A DNA stretch of 64,000 bases from positions 26,536,001-26,600,000 of the forward strand of contig JBANAY010000003.1 in NCBI GenBank assembly GCA_037952775.1, in the 5' to 3' direction. Below, one piece after another: positions 44,625-57,336 of this stretch (its first letter is position 1; each line of letters begins with the position of its first letter). This DNA comes from Clonostachys chloroleuca (taxonomy: Eukaryota; Ascomycota; Sordariomycetes; Hypocreales; Bionectriaceae). Made by a program: the position numbers and the translations under genes. The notes under the pieces were generated by a model that had not been told where the DNA came from, made no database searches, and was given only the letters and a program-made list of their open reading frames with translations.

Positions 44625-45887
44625 CTATACCCTAACGAAAGCTGTGTTGCGATATTAGACCACGTCAATTGTGTTGAGAAAGAGGAAGTTCGACGTACTA
44701 GCATCAATCTGCTTGACTTGGGGCAATGCTAGCCGCACCTTGTTTCTATACAAAGCAGGACCACGGAGCTGTAGCGGGTTGCCCTCGAAATAAACCGTGT
44801 TGAGGTTTTCCTTATCCTTGAGCTCCTTCTCAACATCTCCGAAATCAGCGATGAGGTTGTAACTGGCCCAAACCTCCTCCAGCTCCTTCAGGCCACCGAG
44901 ACCCTTGAGACTGGAAACCTTGTTGTTCGAGATGTCCAGGACCCGAAGCTTCGGGTTCTCCTCAATGCCCTCCAGAGACTCCAGCATGTTGTGGGAAATG
45001 TAAAGTTCCTCGAGAGTCGGTACCTCCTTGAGAGGTGACAGATCGCTGATGCGATTTGACTGGATGCTCAGCAATCGCAGATTCGGCAAGCCCCCCAACC
45101 CGGTCAACTCAGTGATTTTATTCTTCGCAAGCCATAATTCCTCAAGAGCCGTGAGAGTCGAAATATTCTGGATTTCCCTAATCCGGTTGGAGCCCAACTC
45201 CAGGTTCTTAATTTTCGTGAGACCTTCCAAGCCCTCGATTCTGCTGATTTTATTTGCCACGAGGAACAGATCCTTGAGCTCCGTCATGTGACCGATGTTC
45301 TTGATGTGCTTGACCTTGTTGAAGCTAAGATCTAGGTTCTTGAGCTTGGAAAGTTCGTCGAGTCCACGCATGTGAGAAATGAGGTTGTCATAGAGATCTA
45401 GATCCTCGAGAGTAGCGCCCAAGCTTTGTAATCCATCAAGCTCCTGAATGCTATTTTGTCGAAGGCAGATCCGGGCTACCTTCTTGAAGCGCTCAAGTCG
45501 GAGGGACGCTATCGAGCGAACACGAGAGTGAGTGCACATGATTTCGTCCGTCTCTGGATCTTCGCCGTCAAGGAGATCTATCAAGAAATAGTTTGTGTTA
45601 GCAGGCCAAAAGCTATGTATGTGTGATGTATGAAGAGGAAATATCTTACCCTCATCGGCTGCAATCTCTTCTCCTTCCATCACATTCTCATCATCCGAGT
45701 ACTCCGGGTCGGATAAAGCCTCTGGGTTCGATAAGAGAGCTGATTTCGGAACACGAAGCTTCCCATCCCAGCCTTTGCCATTCGTGATGCGCGGGCTAGT
45801 CTCGCCTTCATCTCTCGTGACGTTATGATCTGCTGGCACATCGATATGGGCGTGGCCATCGTTGGCCTTACTCTCGGCGCTGGTCAT
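44625..45887 (-). CDS. SDS22: Protein phosphatase 1 regulator SDS22
   Basis: Leucine-rich-repeat protein that binds PP1 and controls its maturation and mitotic activity. Exons 45650-45887, 44699-45577 and 44625-44641; phases close at 377 residues. About eleven tandem 22-residue SDS22-type LRRs are visible (for example LKNLDLSFNKVKHIKNIGHM, LEELWLAKNKITELTGLGGL). They end in the LRR cap LNTVYFEGNPLQLRGPALYR and the conserved tail QVKQIDATFVRV. That tail requires a tiny 17-bp last exon after acceptor CACAG. The 72-bp first intron is in frame, so a naive translation would run through it. The start at 45887 (MTSAESK) is preferred over the in-frame upstream codon at 45998, whose extra 37 residues look non-conserved. 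Confidence 0.94.
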
Positions 45888-46645
45888 CGTTGCGGGGGCT
45901 CGGGTGACGCCACAGGTTCGATGTCGAGATGCTATGCCTGGTGCGTAGCCTTGGAAGGGAGCGGAGGGAACGGAGAAGACTATGTAAGAACGTGTCACGA
46001 AAGTGCAATGTAGAAGGCTAAAAACATTCTTGTCGGCTCGATAGGTGGGGGAAGTTTGTAGGCAACCGTTCGACTAATTGCTTCGTCAAGGTCACTAATG
46101 CGGGAGGGGTCCGGCCACTGGAACCCTGTCGGACTCGGACCAACCCATTGTGCCTAGCAATAGGTACATTGAATATGCCTTCTCCGTCATTGTCTAAAAT
46201 ACCAGCAGGTTCGAATACAATACATCTCATTTTGTTCAGGGCTATTGAAGAATATCGGCTCTATCTTTTCCATTATTGCCACCAGTAGATGCCACATCAA
46301 AGCTCTTCAGCCATCCTCTCGCGCCTGCATTCTCGCATGTCTGAGGGAGTGACATCAGCTTCAGGGGCCCCCACTCCAGCCAAATACCGCATTTGGGTAG
46401 AAGCTGAATGTGCTGTCCAGCGCTACTGCAACCTTCTGACATCAACACGCCTTACCCTAAACATGAACTCCAACTTTCTCACATGTCCCTTCTCTTGACC
46501 TCATGAGTGCAGTCTGCGGCCCAGTCAGAGGCGGCCATGTCTTGATATTGCTGTTTGCCAAGTAACCCACAAAATTACCCATCTTCGTACTGTGGGGTAC
46601 TGCATCAGGTGGTTGAGATTGCTGTAATGGCAAAGGGTCGTCAGA
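45888..46645. other. Divergent promoter region, SDS22 and alpha/beta hydrolase
   Basis: 758 bp between two divergent starts. Nothing else recognised. Confidence 0.55.
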
Positions 46646-47852
46646 ATGGTTGCGCCACGACTCCTTAGACATTTACCTCTCACCGAACGATATCGGCCAA
46701 AGTCAATACAGGTTCGCCGACAATGGCGGCAGGGGCTGCTAATCAAGCCGCAACTGACCAGCCAGCTACACAGCATGCAATGGGCTGCACCGCCGCTCAT
46801 TCTCACGGGACTTTTCCTGGCCTTGTGGAGTTGGAAATGTATGATGATGGTCTTGTTTCAAAACACCATCATATACAATCCGTTCATGCCGCCGAACGCA
46901 AGGAGCATGAAGATTGAAGACTTTAAAAAGCAATGCCGAGGGACGCAATGGAGAGAGGAGCGAATGCGCTCATTGGATGGCACTGAGATAGCGTTATGCA
47001 TAAGTGATGACCCTGCGCCTGCTGCTGGAGTCGACCCAAAGACACCCGTCTACATTCTTTATTTTCAAGGTTGGATACTCTACTTAGCCACGGAGAAATA
47101 AGAGAAATTATGTCTAATATACTGAGATTGTAGGGAATGCTTCGTCAATTCCTCCCCGACTTCCGGACTTATCATGGGTTATCCGAACCCTTCGTGAAGG
47201 AAGTAAGACTGTGAGTTACACAATGGTGTGTTTGAGCTATCGTGGGTACTGGACCTCGCATGATCGGCCCTCGGAGACTGGCATAAACAAGGACGCTGAG
47301 GCCGCTTTGCGTTGGATATCGTCACTGCATCACAGGCGAGACCCGGAAAAGCAAATGCCCGACCCTGTCACAATTCTGTATGGGCAAAGCGTTGGGTGCG
47401 GCTTTGCAACGAATCTGGCCGCAACTACGGATACCATGCCGATTCACGGCCTGGTGCTTGAGACGCCGTTCGAGTCTACCCGTGCCATGCTGAAAGCGCT
47501 GTATCCGCAAAAATGGCTTCCTTATCAACATTTGTGGCCTTTTTTGCGAAACCATCTCGACACCTGGACAAACATGGGAGTTATTGCCTCGCGTTCCCCA
47601 CCGTCTGGTTTTGGTGTTTTCATTATTGAAGCTGCCAATGATGAACTGGTACCGTCGGAGCATGGTGATCGCCTCTACAAAAGGTGTCAAGATGTTGGCA
47701 TTCCGGTTGAGCGGCAGAAGGTGCGCGGTGCCTATCACAATGATGCGATCGTCCGCATGCAAGGCAAAACCACAGTGGTTCACTCCATCACCTCAGCCGT
47801 TGCAAGGATTGCCCAAAATGGTCCGCGGAATGGCGGCATTGTCACTAAGTGA
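46646..47852 (+). CDS. Membrane-anchored alpha/beta hydrolase
   Basis: Exons 46646-47069 and 47134-47852 (donor GTTGGA, acceptor TGTAG) give 380 residues. A hydrophobic helix at about 46-70 anchors the N-terminus. The hydrolase fold follows, with an oxyanion region around YFQGNASS, nucleophile elbow GQSVG (Ser227), a probable acid in EAANDELVP and a histidine in AYHNDAI. The order resembles Bem46/ABHD12/13-type serine hydrolases, whose substrates are lipids or unknown. An internal start at the Met of MQWAAPPLIL would keep the anchor and cannot be excluded. The second exon starts two bases into a glycine codon and the total phase is exact. Confidence 0.83.
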
Positions 47853-49090
47853 CCAACTACGGTATTAATAAGGACCACATAATTAGCAAACAAATGTCAC
47901 ATCCACTCAACACAACGCCAATGCATGCCTATCTGTCGTCCCGGGATGGTGGCACCTCCTCCCCGAGGGTGTGGCCCAAGGTACTTGCGCACCCCAGAAT
48001 ATCTACACTGTGGGCAACTGGGTCCAAATCCTACGACGCTGCTATCAAAAGCAAGCTGATTACCACGTCGGGTTTCCAGCCTGGGCAGCCTTGCCGGCTA
48101 GTGGCCATTCAGGGCCACCTTTTCGTTGTGCTACAGAGTAGGCTGGGAGGCTATCAAATGTTCCCCACCCCGGAGCGTGCATCTGCGTGAAGAGCGACAC
48201 CTCAAGGGATTTGCTGGACGGCGAACCACAGGGGTGGGACGACAATACGGGCAAATGTCATTCTGGAGATGGCGAAGATCCGAATCTGGGATTTGATCCG
48301 CCATTCGTGAAAAAGTTCCTTCAGCTTGACAATCAGAAGTGCCGGAGTGTGCCATGTTCATGCATGTATCGCCTATATGAGCTCAACTTGACGGCAGCTT
48401 GTAATACAAGAAGGTGCTATTGCTCGGCTGTGCTGATATGGCTCAAAGCGGCGACTCATAGGTCTCCCCTTTTCTCGCCGGACCAATCCCTGGGGGTTGC
48501 CTCGCAGGCTTCCTTTTTGCAACGCAGCTAGGTATGACTCGAAAGCCTTGCTGGCACCCGTTGACTCAGGCAATGCCTGCTGGGAGTACAGGGCAAATCA
48601 CGGTGCACGGGGCGTCTTACAGGGGCTGAAATGATATAATGGACTGCACGTGATATCGTGTCAGGTAGGCGACACTAGGATGTGGGTCGTCAGGCACTTT
48701 ACGCGGCCTAGGCGCGTCTCAGCGACCAACTATCACCACATTCACTTTAGGTGCACTGGACGGCTTATTTCGCAGGGGCCTACAGGGGCAAGAGCGTCGG
48801 AAATCATGGCTGCATGGAGCTTTGGCCGCCGCGACAGTATAAATATCCGGCTGCCTCGCCCTCCTGCGCAGTTTTCTCGCTCTGGTTCTTCTTGATTCAT
48901 GTAGGCAGCAAGGTAAGTCTCGCCGGACGAAGAAAAAAAATCGCAACGGCGCATTTTCAGCTGCATCCCAATTGAAGAATCTCCTTTCTCTGTCATTTGT
49001 CGCATTTATCTTTGATACCCAAATCCGCCAATCTGCTTTGCTTTTCGCCACCCTAAACGCATACCCAATCCCACCCGCTATCTATTCACC
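47853..49090. other. Intergenic region before the BTB gene
   Basis: About 1.2 kb, including a CT-rich leader from 48860. Overlapping small open frames at 47850-48530 show no protein character. Confidence 0.55.
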
Positions 49091-50154
49091 ATGTTCACCA
49101 GCAGTCGACGACAGTCTGTGAGCGGGAGCTTCTCCAAAGGCCACAAATCGAGCAAGGTGAACAAGTCCAGTTCGTCTTTCAGTAAGGACAGCGGTGTTTC
49201 AAAGCGCCGCCATGAGTCCCGTCAACGTAGACCTACGACTGCTTCTACTTCAGCCACCGAAGACACTATCATGAGCAAGTAAGTTCACTTGATCTTTATC
49301 CTCCATCATATATATCAATAACTAACAAATCTTTCCGCAGTGGTTCGTCTTCGTCGATCGTCACTCTTGTCGTTGGAGCCGAGCAACGTCTTTTCGCCGC
49401 CCACGAAGACATCCTTTGCGCAAGCCCATACTTTGCCACCGCGCTTCGAAACGGGTATATGGACCCGGCTACGAAGAGGATCGCACTGCCTGAGGAGGAG
49501 CCGGAGATCTTTAGCTCGGTCCTCGAGTACCTATACAAGGGCGACTACTTCCCTCGCCTCGTCAAGCGCAGAAACTCTTATGAGTTGGAGTCGGATGATG
49601 ATCGCCGGGCTGTGGAAAGCACCATCTATCTTCACGGCATCGACGGCGACCTTCTCAAGGATACTGTCATCTATTGTACTGCTGAGAAGTACGGACTGAG
49701 TGAGCTGAAGAAGCTGGCTCTTCGGAAGCAAGGTCTCCGTGAGTATTTCCCAATCTCATTGCCGCATCTACATTTATTTCTAACACGGCATCAGAGTCCG
49801 GAATACAGTGCAGCACTATTCTTGCCTCGGCCAGATATGCATACGCAAACACTCCCGACAATGACTCTAAACTCAGGGCTCATTATCTTGCACTCATCAT
49901 CCGCTCGCGTAGCACTTTCAAGCGTAGCGGCACTATGCAACTTGAAATGTACAACGGCGGAAGCCAACTGTTCTTTGATCTCTTTGTGGCTTTGAGCAAC
50001 CATGTCGACGACATCTCCTCCTCCTCTTCTTCGTACGTACTGCCTCGTCCACTCAAATGACATGCATCGACTGACCTTTGACAAAAGCACCCCCGCTCCA
50101 ACCGTCATGTTTAACAATCGCCGAGTCTCGGCTTGTTATGATGATGTGATTTAA
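49091..50154 (+). CDS. Fungal BTB/POZ-domain protein
   Basis: Exons 49091-49278, 49341-49738, 49795-50032 and 50088-50154 give 296 residues. A serine/lysine-rich N-terminus of about 65 residues precedes a BTB fold. That fold begins SSIVTLVVGAEQRLFAAHEDILCASPYFATAL, which matches the family pattern of a strand, then F..H..IL...S.YF. It continues with PEIFSSVLEYLYKGDY and DTVIYCTAEKYGLSELKKLAL. The C-terminal region is helical and ends with a short tail FNNRRVSACYDDVI encoded by exon 4. BTB proteins of this fungal type may be adaptors for cullin-3 ligases, but no partner domain is present. Confidence 0.87.
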
Positions 50155-51287
50155 TTCCTGCCGGGTTTCCTATTCGAGCTTTTACACACCCAACAAAAAA
50201 GCACAAAAAGATTCACGGCCATTAACGGCGTTGATGAAGAACTGTATTTTTTCCTGCCACTTATACTTGCTTTTTTTTTCTTTGTCTTTCGATTTTTTTT
50301 CTTTTCTTTTCTGACTATACTACCATCCATGTATAAGTATTTGGTGAGGCGAACGGGGTTTTTCTGTTCTCTGGCGCACGGGTTCGGTGTTATCGACTTT
50401 CAAAGCAATTCTTCTGGGCACCATGAATAATTTGGCAAATGCGGCCCCAGAAATCATGACGAAGAGTGGGAGAGACTGCTACTGACGGAAATAGACATAC
50501 GGAAACACTGCTTTATTCTATTTTAAAAAAAACTTCTTCTTTGCATTATGATTGACTTTTTCTCTGGAGTTCGTTTCCCATAGGCGGATTCCGAAAACTG
50601 AATGATGTGCAGGGATATCGGGCTGGGACGACCGTGAAAAGTGACATGACCCTATACTCGGTGCCTCTGCAAACCATATCGGCCTTGCCAAGACAGGGCG
50701 GACGCTAGGACCCTGGTTTGGCGTGAAACTGAGTTCGGTTTTGAGCCGGGTGTTTCTTGCATTGGGAGGCGAAGAGGGGGAGGAGGCCTGAGCGGGCTGA
50801 TAACCACCTCAGGCATCCTGAGAGCGTGAATCCCACCTTGGTAACCTGGGACTTACGTGAACGATAAATTAATTGCCTGCCCCCGTAAGAGCCGATCTTC
50901 AGTTTGGAAAAACACTGCATCCGTACCCGGAAAGCACGCCTTGTCCCCTATGATGATGTATGCCGAGTTACTCGAAGCACAGGCTCAGCACCGGACAGTG
51001 AGGGGTTGGACTTCCATTGCCACACTGGGAGACTAATGGAAAAAAAGGAATTATTTTCAGCTATGAGAACGCACGGGTAGCATCGAGCTGAGAAAGTCCT
51101 AATGTGATACAACTTCGCTTGTCGCTATCTTCACGCCCTGGTGCCCAACCAACTGCAGTTCCATCACACTGATGTGACTCTCAAAGTTTGTGATGCCCCT
51201 CCCCGTTTCTGAGATAATCCATTAAAGCGGCCGCCAGAGACGTTCCAATCACGGGAAGTGTCGGGCTCGTGCATATTTGCGACCAGG
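50155..51287. other. 3' flanks of convergent BTB and CSN12 genes
   Basis: Poly-pyrimidine and A-rich stretches (50260-50340, 50520-50540) after the BTB gene. No gene recognised. Confidence 0.55.
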
Positions 51288-53149
51288 TCATACTCCAGTG
51301 CCGGGAAAGGCGCCCTTCTTTGATAATACGATGATCCCTCGTTCCCGCGCTATATAGCCCTTCATAAGATCCTAAAAAAATGCACAGTATTAGTCACATG
51401 TACCCCAAAAAATAAAATAAAAATAAAAACCAGTCATAGAAGAGTCATAGGATGCGCGAAGTGAAGACGCAAGGCGGTTTGTTGCCTCTTCCTGCCTGCA
51501 ATTTAGTGGCAGGTTGCAGTTGGCGAGAGGCCACGAATCCCACGATTGCCTTGATGATAACACAACACCCTCATATGACGTGGCATCCGCACCCGCATCG
51601 CAGGTTCATCTTACCTTATAGATCATGTTGGCCAGCAAACACTCAACCTCATCGGGGTCGACTGTCTCGCCGCCGCTGCCCATGCTAATGGCAGTTTGGA
51701 ACTCAGCTAGAGGCACACGGGTGCGCCTCACTGGTGCTGCATTTCCCTCCTTGGGATCCTCGAACCCTCCATTAACAAAGACCTTGCGCAGGAGGTTGCG
51801 CAAAGCAATGTCACGCCCGCGCTCCAAGGTCAAGTATATGCGTCTTTTGACAAACTCGTCCTCTCCCTTCTGAAGCGCTAGGTCAAATGACCGTAAATCC
51901 CCTCGTCTTATGCATTGTGCGATAGGTAAGAATAGCTCTTGCAGCCGGGGGTATGGTTCAAGAAGCTTTTTGGTTGGCAGAACGTGACTCGTTAGCAGCC
52001 GACAGGGGATTAGGTATATCAAGATTCGCCTATGGCAGTCAGCCGTCAAGTCCTTTCCAAAAGAGCCCGGCTATTGAATTCTGAGATATCAATGACTCAC
52101 TCGATATTTGCCTTAGAGCTTCGAGGGCAAAGAAGCCAGGCCTCTGTGAGATGCTTATTGGCCTGCCAACGACTAATTAGCATAATCTGGTAGCACATCG
52201 GTAACAGCGCTTGGTGACCACAAACCTCGACATAGTTCTCTTCCAAGAAGAACAACACACCCTCGTAGTATTTAAAGGTGACCCGCTGAGATTTTGGGAA
52301 TGACTCCAATGGAGGCATATCACCCCGGTCATTGAACGCTTTGAGACTGGTGAGAATTGTGCGAGAGAGTGAGGCTGAATTAAGTTTGAAATATGTCTTG
52401 AAGAGTAAGTTGATCACGAAATAAATGCCCCATTTTCTTGATTCTTCTAAGGGTGCTCTATAGGAAATGCATCAGTGTCATGGGCATGTACTTTGTAAGA
52501 GAGTACTCACCTATCGGTCAAACACAGTGTGAAGATTCGCTTTAGATGCTGCTCGCAGTCCCTAAGCTGACTTTGTTTATCGGCATCGGCATCGAAGTCA
52601 TCCTGTATGATGGTTGTACCAGCTTGAGAGCGGCTCGAATTCCGACTGCGCTCTTCGTCTGATTTAATAGCAAAGAGCCTCAGATATTTACCAACCATGT
52701 AAAGGCTCGGTATTGTCCAAGCTTGAAATCCATGGTTATTGTACCCCCGAATGAGCATAGAAGTCAGATCCTTCCAAGCGTCATAGACCTTGGTCCAGGA
52801 AGACTTTTGGGAGTGTCAGCTCTGTGTTGTTAGAGCGCGGGGGAGGCTGAGAGCTCACCTTGCCACTTTCGCCAGCCAGAATCTCACCAATAGCCTTCCA
52901 GTAGGCCGTGTACACCTCAACCCAGCCATTCAGCTCGGTATTATCTAAGTTGCTGTGATAAGACGCGCTTGCACTTTTCTTAATAAAGTGTTTAATGGTC
53001 CCTTGAACACTTTGGTGGTTGGCACTCTGCCAGACGGAGCTCAACATATGTGGTTGGTTGGCGGGAGGCACAGGTGACAGGGTCTGGGCGATCATGTAGC
53101 CATTGTGAGCCGCATGAGCTTTGGCGAAAGTATCAAAGAGCTCATTCAT
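51288..53149 (-). CDS. CSN12: PCI-domain protein CSN12
   Basis: Homologue of yeast Csn12/Thp3-associated protein and of PCID2/Thp1, involved in COP9-signalosome-like and mRNA-processing or export complexes. Six exons: 52859-53149, 52511-52803, 52226-52457, 52101-52162, 51615-52029 and 51288-51371. All phases close at 458 residues. Markers are [18 protein letters not shown] at the start, [29 protein letters not shown], and [29 protein letters not shown]. The C-terminal winged-helix segment ends [24 protein letters not shown], which is typical. The last intron (243 bp) is much longer than the others (55-91 bp). The 63-bp third intron is in frame. Confidence 0.93.
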
Positions 53150-53799
53150 GATTTACGAAGTGGAGAGTGAGATTGAGAACGGCGATAGACGTGAAGTGAA
53201 CGCGATCTTGAACTCCAGAATATGTAGGAAATAGACTGGATCCTAGATGTTTTGCTGATAAAAGAGCGGGGTGAGCCGATGCCTTTCCAAGTCCTCTGCA
53301 ATCTCCAAGCTGTCGTTGATTCCGCGTTGCAGGACACTAGGTCAGAGGCCAAAGGCGTTTTGGATCTTACAGTCGTTTCATTCTTTGAAATCTAAGATAC
53401 AAGCTCCAGGTACCGACTTGCCTTGATGGAGCTCACCTACAAAGGGTACGTACCTCCAGTCCCGTCCTTGACGTAGAGGCAGCGCTGATTGGCCTACAAA
53501 TTTTGGGCAGGAGCGGCCCCACAAGAAAGAAAATGGAATTTGGGCTCGCAGCTCAGAAGTGTATCGCACGTGACTGGAAGAGCGGTGGACCCAAGTCGGA
53601 GCCAATCATTGGCGAGACTGAAGCCCTGCAGCCCACCACTTCGCTAGCCCTCTCCATCATCGCACACAAAAATTTCCCAGCGAATCTTCCAACTTCGGAC
53701 ATCAACAACTAACCAGCAGTTGACGACATAATCCGCCGTTAAAGTAAGTAACAATCAAGGTCTTCATATTAATCAATCAAATACTAACGAATATTTCAG
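53150..53799. other. Divergent promoter, CSN12 and RPL20, with a 5' UTR intron
   Basis: A probable intron in the RPL20 leader runs from GTAAGTAACA at about 53742 through branch CTAAC to the CAG at 53797-53799, ending directly before the start codon. Confidence 0.6.
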
Positions 53800-54820
53800 A
53801 TGGGTAAGTTCTATCTGCTTTTTCACAGTTCATTCCTGGGTTATCCCGTTCGCGACCCCGACCACGACGACACAATTGCAAATTTCCTCCAGCATGGATT
53901 CACTCTTGAGGCCAATCCGCTTGTTGGGAACGGCTGTGTATCGAAGGGGAGGACGGAGAAAATTCAACTCGACAACAATTTCGATTCAGCATATGATTTG
54001 AACATCCTCAACCCCAATTTCGACCCTGCGATATCTAGCCCCTCTGTCGACTCACGCCTCTGCCGTCAATTCTTCCCGGGATTGAACACCAAACAAACGA
54101 GAATGTACTGGTGCTAACAGGCTTTTCCTCAGGTCGTCTCCAGGAATACGAGGTCATTGGGCGCCATCTGCCCACAGAGGCTAACCCCTCTCCCTCTCTG
54201 TACCGCATGGCCATCTTCGCTCCCAACGAGACGGTCGCCAAGTCCCGTTTCTGGTACTTCTTGCGCGGTCTCAAGAAGGTCAAGAAGGCCACCGGTGAGG
54301 TCGTCAGCGTCAAGGCTGTACGTATTTTCCAAGAATTGTTTCTCCTCTTGTTGGCCTAGCCTCTGTGCTCACACTTGCCAAATTAGGTCCACGAGAAGCA
54401 CCCCCAGAAGGTCAAGAACTTCGGCATCTGGATCCGCTACGACTCCCGCTCCGGCACCCACAACATGTACAAGGAGTACCGTGAGGTCTCCCGCACTGAT
54501 GCCGTCGAGTCCCTCTACTCCGACATGGCCGCTCGCCACCGTGCCCGCTTCAGGTCCATCCACGTACGTCAAACCAGTCCAAACAGCCTATGATTCTCAG
54601 TCAAGACCGACCGAATTGAATCGGCATGGAACAGACAGAAATACTGACAGGCGATATCTAGATTCTCCGCGTCGTCGAGATCGAGAAGACCGAGGACATC
54701 AAGCGTCCTTACATCCGCCAGCTGATCACCAAGGATCTCAAGTTCCCTCTCCCCCACCGCACCTCCCAGCTCACCAGCAAGAAGGTCTTCAGCGCAAAGC
54801 GACCTTCCACTTTCGCTTAG
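53800..54820 (+). CDS. RPL20: 60S ribosomal protein eL20 (L18a)
   Basis: Large-subunit ribosomal protein of 174 residues, exactly the family length. Exons 53800-53803 (ATGG), 54133-54317, 54387-54563 and 54662-54820. It reads [76 protein letters not shown] and [20 protein letters not shown], all conserved blocks of eL20. The first coding exon has only four bases before a 329-bp intron, and a further intron lies in the leader. Long first introns after a minimal start exon are common in fungal ribosomal protein genes and often raise expression. Confidence 0.97.
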
Positions 54821-55071
54821 ATTTTTTTCGGGTACTGAGCAGGGTAGGGCTGGCTTTGCGGGTGTTAACTACGGATTACGGAAATATCAACTGCATTGGC
54901 CTGGTAACATGGGCTACGAATGAAAAACCAAAAACTTTTTTTAGCAGCAAGTGATTGTTCTCTGCGCACATGTGACGGGATGTAACGTATCAATGATTGA
55001 ACCATATGTGACATGGATATTTTTGCTATTAACTATAGTAGGGAGGTTTGTATGTACAACCTTTACCATCA

Positions 55072-57336
55072 TCATGAATACGTAGACTCGCCAGTACCAC
55101 TGTCCGGCGAGTTCTCCTTGTTGGTATCATCCAGGAAATCATTCCAAGGACCCATATCAAAATTCATCTCGTTCCCCAAACTCTGATCAAAGCATAGGTC
55201 CGTCGGCTCCAACAAATATTCGAACAGGGACGACGGGTCCATGTTCGGGTCCTGCGTGGTTGTGTGGCCCGGCGTGGGCGCGAGATCCATCGGCACCTTG
55301 GGATCCATCTCCAGATGTAACGGGAGTAGCGATCCCATCCCAGAGTTGTTCTGCGCTATATGGGCCGACTGCGGGGGTTGCGCATCAGCAATCTGCAAAT
55401 CCTTCATCATCGAACCGGCCCGGGCCTCCTTGGCCTTCCTGTGCAGTTTCCGGATCGGACGCCACAGAGAGCCCTTGGACGAGTCTGCGACCGAGTGCTT
55501 CCAAGTAGGGAAAACACGGTCGATGACAGTCCACGCCTTGTCGGCGAGCTCGCCTTCGGTCTGGATGCACAGCTCGGCCAGGGCGACGGCTAGGGGATGC
55601 CATTGCATGTAGCCTCTCGTCCACCATGCGAAGCGGTCTGCCCAAAACCCGCTCGTCATTGCCTCGACGAGTTCCATGACCGAGATGGCCGTGCGAAGCA
55701 TCGTCTCCCGCGAAGCCCGCAGGGGAATGATGGTGGACTTGGCCGAGAAGGGATATTGAACAATGAGCCAGAGTTTTAGTATAACAATCCGTGCCACCTC
55801 GGAAGCGTACACCGAGACGATATTGGATGGGTTTGCAGTGTGTATAAAAGCGTCCTCGAGAGAGCGGACATGGTTGATAAGTTCTTCTTCGGTGTGCAGC
55901 GGCTTCTCGGAGGCTGCCACTTCGGCAGCCTGTGGGTGGGCAATGTATCCAAAGGTAGATGAGCATCGGGCAGTACAAATTGAAAAGATATTCTCTGCGG
56001 GACTTGGCTGGGGCGTAATTGGTCCCGTCATATTTGGACCGAAAAGCTCATCGTCAAGGTTGGTTGGGAGCATCGTATTGTATGAGTTCTTGTTAAGAAT
56101 AGAATCAGAGCCACGGTCTTCAGCACCGCGGATATCGAGAACGACGATGAAGTACCAAAGGCGACGCCTCATCTCAGCCTCAAATGGAGGGAAGTTGTGG
56201 CCGTCGCCATCACGATGAAGGTTCAGAGTCTGTCCTAGGCGAACGACCATGGAAGTGAGAACCCAGACGGAGCGGCTGAGCTCATAACTGCGGAGCATCG
56301 TCTAATTAGGATACAATGTTAACCAAATAACTCGATTAAAGGTATGGATTAGGAATGCATTAATTGTACAGTTCACGGGAGAAGAGAATGGGACAGAACG
56401 TACAACATAGATAGTTACGGCTTGGACAAGGGTCAGATTAGGGTTGGCGAGGTAGTCAGCCGCAGCGAGAGCCCGCTCGGCATGCATACGGTATTTGGAG
56501 GCGAGTTCACTTTTCCGCTGGCCAAGCTGTACGAAGCAGGCTTCATCGCTTAGAGACGTTACGGCTGCAAAGTATATGCAGAAGAGGAGAGCATGCTTTG
56601 AAGGGGATATGGTTCGTGAAGAGGAGTTGGCAAAAAGTTGAATCTCCTCGGTGAGAGACGGCCGATGGAGAAACTTCATGAGAGGGTCAACGTTACGGAG
56701 GTATATCGACCACATTCGGAGCAGCATATCTCGGGGCGGATGGGATGGCTGGTCGCGCTCGTGGTAACTCGGGTTCCCAAAGAGGAACCCTGAAGGGTGG
56801 TTGGCGGCACCATCCCAGTAGCTGGTCTCACGCGACTCGGGCGAGCTGTCTTCGCCTTCGTCATCGTCATCATCGGCTTCCGAAGGTTCGTCGAGAGCAT
56901 GCTTGATGCCCTCAACCTCCTCACACAGATGCCCCCAGAATTCAACACTTAGGTAACGCGAGGCTGTATCGGCAATATCGGTCGATATCTCCCTATCCAA
57001 GACTGACGACGGCTCTGTCGCTGGCTCCGGCACATCCGCCGTGGCCTTTTTACTAGTCGATTGGGTCGGAGCAGCATGACCAGCAAGAGCCGCATTGACT
57101 TCCTTCAACTTGGCGGGGTTCGCCTTTCCCACAATCTTCTCCAGACGGCTGATGCGATCAAGCAGCTCGCTCTGCCGCGGGCGGTGGGCTCGTCGTGTGG
57201 GTTTTCTCGAAGGGTACTCGCACTCGGTATTGGCGCCCAAGCACTGCGTGCAGACAGGGGAGACTTTGTCGCATTTGATTTTGCGCTGTCGGCAGCTCAC
57301 GCAGCTCAGGACCTTGGGTCTCTTCTCATCGCTCAT
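55072..57336 (-). CDS. Zn2Cys6 fungal transcription factor
   Basis: Exons 56404-57336 and 55072-56301 give 720 residues. The N-terminal binuclear zinc cluster CVSCRQRKIKCDKVSPVCTQC has all six cysteines (C12, C15, C22, C29, C32, C39). An arginine-rich linker and a short coiled coil (ELLDRISRLEKIV) for dimerisation follow. The middle-homology (Fungal_trans) domain runs about 190-450, with HALLFCIYFAAVTSLS, SVWVLTSMVVRLGQTLNLHRDG and MRRRLWYFIVVLDIR. An acidic tail could activate transcription. I prefer the start MSDEKRP at 57336 over the in-frame ATG at 57357. Target genes cannot be inferred; the neighbours are housekeeping genes. Confidence 0.92.

Noticed and set aside
46206..46222. ggttcgaat motif suggesting a tRNA T-arm
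   Set aside because: The flanks do not form a T-stem or acceptor stem.
47211..47852. Start of the alpha/beta hydrolase at 47211 as a separate gene
   Set aside because: The upstream exon 46646-47069 joins in phase and supplies the membrane anchor and the first strands of the fold.
55072..56298. Two separate genes for the zinc-cluster part and the downstream part of the transcription factor
   Set aside because: A 98-bp intron with good borders joins them in phase within the middle-homology domain.
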